DNA of 64,000 bases, taken from NCBI GenBank assembly GCA_008360955.1, contig LUCM01004858.1, positions 1 to 64,000 of the forward strand, read 5' to 3'. Of this stretch, positions 60,279-64,000 are shown piece after piece. Every line of letters starts with the position of its first letter. The stretch's first letter is position 1. Below the pieces are notes generated by a model. It saw nothing but the letters and a program-made list of their open reading frames with translations, was not told the DNA's origin and did not search any database. The position numbers and the translations under genes are program-made. The stretch is from Fasciolopsis buskii. Taxonomy: Eukaryota; Platyhelminthes; Trematoda; Plagiorchiida; Fasciolidae.

Positions 60279-63200
60279 GTAAGCTGACTAAATGAAATTT
60301 AAAACATACCTGTTCTGTGGGTTATTTCTTATCATTTGACTCGCCTATGGCTTTATCCGTCCCATTACATTGTGGACTTTGCCGTGAGAACGAGTTAAAG
60401 TTATTCGATTCAAAGTCTTCTCAGATTCCAACTTCTATGCATCTTTGTTAGTAAATAAAACCCGATGATATGCAATCCGTACCATGTATTTTTTCGATAT
60501 CTGCTGTGGTAAAAATTCTCGGCTATGGATTGAAAGGCGCGTAATTATTCAAGCATTATCTCTGAATTGACCCATGCTAAAAATGTTGGAAATATTTTAG
60601 TCTTCTCAATCAAGAAATGTAACGGATAAACTGAAAGAGTTGCCGTGGTCAGCTTTTCCAAACGGTCTAGTCAAACGGTTGCGTAGCGAGGAATAATTTC
60701 ACAAACAAAATGAGCAGATTCTATGCTTGCTGATTTGGAGTCGGCGAGAAAAAAGAACTCGCAATTCTCACCACAAAAAATGGACTGTCAGCCTATCTGA
60801 TCTTGTCTTGTTGTTTTCGTGTGAATGGGAGAAACGAAGCTGATAAACGTTTGATTCTGCTTGTGTTAGTCTCTGCTTTAATGTGGGGTCACTCAAGTAG
60901 ATCTATTAGAAAAAATAGTAGTTCTCTCTGAAAAATGTTTTTGTACCCAGGATCTTTTCCCTTTATTCAAGCTGACTTGGAATTGGTTGGTGTTCCATCT
61001 CTGGTCAACAGACTCTCACTCAGCAACCGGGTTCTTGAAGGATCACATACTTTTCTTATGAAAGTATTGTGAAACTCTTTCTTCCTACGTGACGGGAAGC
61101 AACCAGAATGGAGTATCAATGTGAAACCACTAATCCTAACTGTCATCTTCGAGTGTTTACTTTCTGACTGGTTTTTGTCAGTTTGCATTACGTCAACTTA
61201 TTCTGGTAGGTAATTTTTATCAAATATTTGAACACTGCGAGATTTAACTCGGTCATATTTGCCGAGTAGTACTTATCCGGCTTTATGAACCTCATATGAA
61301 CCAGGTAGCTAATTCTTTGACTTCTGCCCGTCCGTTCTCTGTCCAGTTCTTTTCACTCTCGGTTGGTTTCTTTTTGGTCGAAACTCTTCCAATGGTGGCA
61401 AAACTCTTCAGGGAGGATTGTAAATCCTCCTATTGCTGAAAGTTGCTGTCACTATATTTTGTTAACAAAAAAACCAACAAGCATGGCAGATTTGAGGCTT
61501 TAGCAGGAAAGAAAAATTACTCTTGAATGAATGTTTTTTGTGTTCATCCATTGTTCATCATCACCTGGCGGATTTGAATTGAATCCAAAGCGCTGGCAGT
61601 CGGTTAAAATGCATTTATTGACATTGAAAATACCAGATCTATGACGTTAAAAGACTACAGAAACTGAAACTGCTACCAGCTCTGGTATGCTATGTGTGAC
61701 AGAACGTGGGATAGAAAAAAAACAGGGTGAACTCCTGTTTTGAAGCGAAATCAAAACAAATATGTATGCAAGTAAATCAATTCGTCTGTGACAACCTTTG
61801 CCATTCCTATACTATACAAACAACTCTAATGATACCAAGGTGATAGTATTTCCGCAGAAAAGCTCCTTACGTGAACACTTTTCCGTATGAATCACACGTT
61901 GCTTCGTCCATCTTCCCCGTGTTTTCGAGAGAGCAAGCCTAACCGGGCGATGATAAATCAAGGGACTTGAAGACTATTGTACTTCATCGTGGATATTGCA
62001 GTTAACGAACAGTGGTGTAGCATTTCCGTGAGCTTTATTTATAGAGTAAACCTTTATATTTTATGGCGAATTACTTAGTACAAAAATCAGATATGCTGCT
62101 TTTCTAAATAAACAGTCTTTAGGTTACGTTATTCTCCGATAATGTGATCATTTAAAGTCAGTCTGGATGCATATTACCGTAGGACGAAGGGGTCAATTAG
62201 GCTGAATTTGAGTCGTAATTCATAGCTCTGGTATTAGATCAAATTTCATCAAGTTAGGAAGTAGACTGGTTCAAATTTGACTTGTGATAAAAATGATCCA
62301 GAGATGAGATTTCAGCTTCTTTTGTCAGGACCTGAATTTTGAAGAGAGTCTGTCATGCGCCACATGGTTCCAGAGTGCACTTCTAAATTGTGGTCATCTT
62401 AGAGTCCTTGTGGTGACCAAGCCTCATTTAGGGTTCTTCCACGAGAATCCCCTAAAAAAACAAAAATGAACACTTCCTCGTGAGAGGCGAAGTTTGTTGG
62501 TTCCATTAGCGTTTTTTAAAGAGTTACGTTCTACCGCAGATCAACGGATACGCCTTCGCAAATAGCTGAGTTACCTTGTAAATATATACCCACTAGTCTC
62601 AACCATTTTAGATATAAAGTGGATATTGTCAAGACCTTCCAAAGCTAGCCAGCGGTAGCTTCAATACTGTTTACCGTCTTGAGAGACAGGAAGTACGTAC
62701 AAGCTTACAGCTAATTTCTTGTCTTAAAACACTAACTGTAGGTATCATGTGAAATTTTAATTTTAATTAACTAAAAATAAAGTTGCACTGCTGGTCATTT
62801 TTACTTGTGGTATACTTCTGCCTGCTAGGCTTAAGTGGTAAGTCAGTCACTTCATGCGTTGCATTCGTTGAAATCTGTCTACCTTGCACGAGGTCACGGT
62901 ACCATATTTTACTACTCGAATTATGTTCCCCAAGTTACCAGTACTATATGAACGAGTTCAATATGTCTACGCGCAAATTCCATGCTTCTTATTGATTAAC
63001 TCCGGTCATCCAGGTAGGGTGTCATTTTCACGTCAGTAATTTGCCTACAGAACATACAGTCAAATGCATTCATAAGGTCCTACGTAAGTTTGAGTAGTGA
63101 GGAGTCCAGTAGGTAAAATTATTGGCTGATTGACACCCAACTTGCTTTCGAACAAAAGGGGACATGCGAGAGTATTCTGCAACGATTCCACTCTCGCTGT

Positions 63201-64000
63201 ATAAGACTGGCAGCAACAGTGGTGCGTATTTGCTTGTTTTAAACAAATAATCGGACCTGACAAAATTCTTGGTTTCTACCAGCGGACGTTTAGACAAATG
63301 TTAGACTAACCAGAGCGGACTGTTTGAAGTCTGCACCATGTATCGGTCATAGATTTTGCTCTTCAATTTTGGTGTGGGGGAAGATCAATACTGATAATTT
63401 CCAGTACGGTTGTTAGCAAATCGGTATGCTACTTTGGTCACGTTCAGACTATACTAGAAAAAAACCATTTCCAGTTTTTCCTACTTTCGAGAGTCTGGCA
63501 CGTTTTTGCATTGTCACTTGTGCTTTTTGTGCTTTTTCACTCACACGTTTAAGTCCATGTGGTACCGATACTTACTGATGATTTGAGTTAGTTTGGTGTT
63601 TGCCCGTATTATCGCTTTTCTGTGAGCCTTTTCTGTTCACTTTCACACTCGCATACGCAGAATTTAATTCTCCTGACCGACCTTTCAATATCACGGCAAC
63701 GAGTTTAGTCCCGCGATCATTCATCGTTGGTACCATTGGACCATCTTAGTTTTTCTGTACATTCATGACATTTATTTTGCGTCGTGAAATGTGCGATCTG
63801 CGATTAATATCACCACAGAATTTAGTCTCGCAAATAAGTAAGTTAAGTAGCTATGTGATCATTCTAATGTTCACATACAGCATAAGAGCCTAGTTTGTGT
63901 TGCTATGTCGAAAGGCTTTGACAATTATGAGGGGAAAAACATTTGATTGGAGTGAACAATGTGTCGGAGGAAGTGGCAGAGTTTGTGATGGGATAACAGA
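60279..64000 (+). other. Intron 2 of the Ral-like gene (phase 1, runs past the window end)
   Basis: GTAAGC at 60279 directly follows the first base of the Gly64 codon. The next exon should start by completing Gly and encode QE-D-Y just after DTAG. I searched by eye to 64000 for an AG followed by such codons and found none. A GACAGGAAGTACG word at about 62685 does not fit the phase or acceptor. The intron therefore exceeds 3.7 kb. It contains only short ORFs (60-75 codons) with no motif and no visible nested gene. Confidence 0.75.

Noticed and set aside
62680..62700. GACAGGAAGTACG as a possible next Ral exon start (Gly-Gln-Glu)
   Set aside because: No AG acceptor in the right phase precedes it, and the codons after Glu do not give the D-Y expected in Ral.
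63908..63943. SKGFDNYEG near the window end, like a SKAFD RT motif or a short protein start
   Set aside because: The frame closes after 13 residues, and no RT motif lies before it.

Overview
The window looks like an animal chromosome segment that is poor in genes and rich in old transposable elements, most likely from a flatworm and probably a large-genome fluke. Three things point that way. The only clear host gene has phase-respecting GT-AG introns (58 bp, then an open-ended one of more than 3.7 kb). The DNA holds decayed CR1-like non-LTR retrotransposons and a Ty3/Gypsy pol relic that reads like the CsRn1-type elements known from trematodes. There is no operon structure or other bacterial signal. 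The species assignment is inference.

Layout. About 1-40 kb is the richer half in repeats and in GC by eye. It holds: a minus-strand LINE C-terminal scrap (about 2.87-3.05 kb); a doubtful RTE-like RT scrap (about 6.0-6.5 kb); a Ty3/Gypsy pol relic with RT, RNase H and integrase in order (about 8.06-10.16 kb, plus); a LINE reverse-transcriptase relic (about 17.06-18.0 kb, plus); a nearly full-length two-ORF CR1-like LINE (about 20.0-24.57 kb, plus) whose endonuclease is still one open 249-codon frame; a minus-strand LINE endonuclease relic directly behind it (about 24.67-25.0 kb); another LINE RT relic (about 27.4-28.1 kb, plus); and a long minus-strand CR1-like LINE (about 39.25 down to 35.95 kb). 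All carry stops, frameshifts or lost catalytic residues.

About 40-60 kb is AT-richer and mostly featureless, with (TA)n microsatellites, a perfect hairpin, a possible tRNA-derived (SINE-like) A/B-box pair and many short ORFs indistinguishable from noise.

At 60,031 the first two coding exons of a Ral-family small GTPase begin on the plus strand. They cover the P-loop, switch I and the DTAG motif. A good polypyrimidine/AG acceptor lies 60 bp upstream of the ATG and could serve spliced-leader trans-splicing. The rest of the gene must lie beyond 64 kb. I found no other convincing host gene, rRNA, canonical tRNA or CRISPR. TE calls rest on reading conserved motifs by eye; strong and weak ones are separated by confidence.
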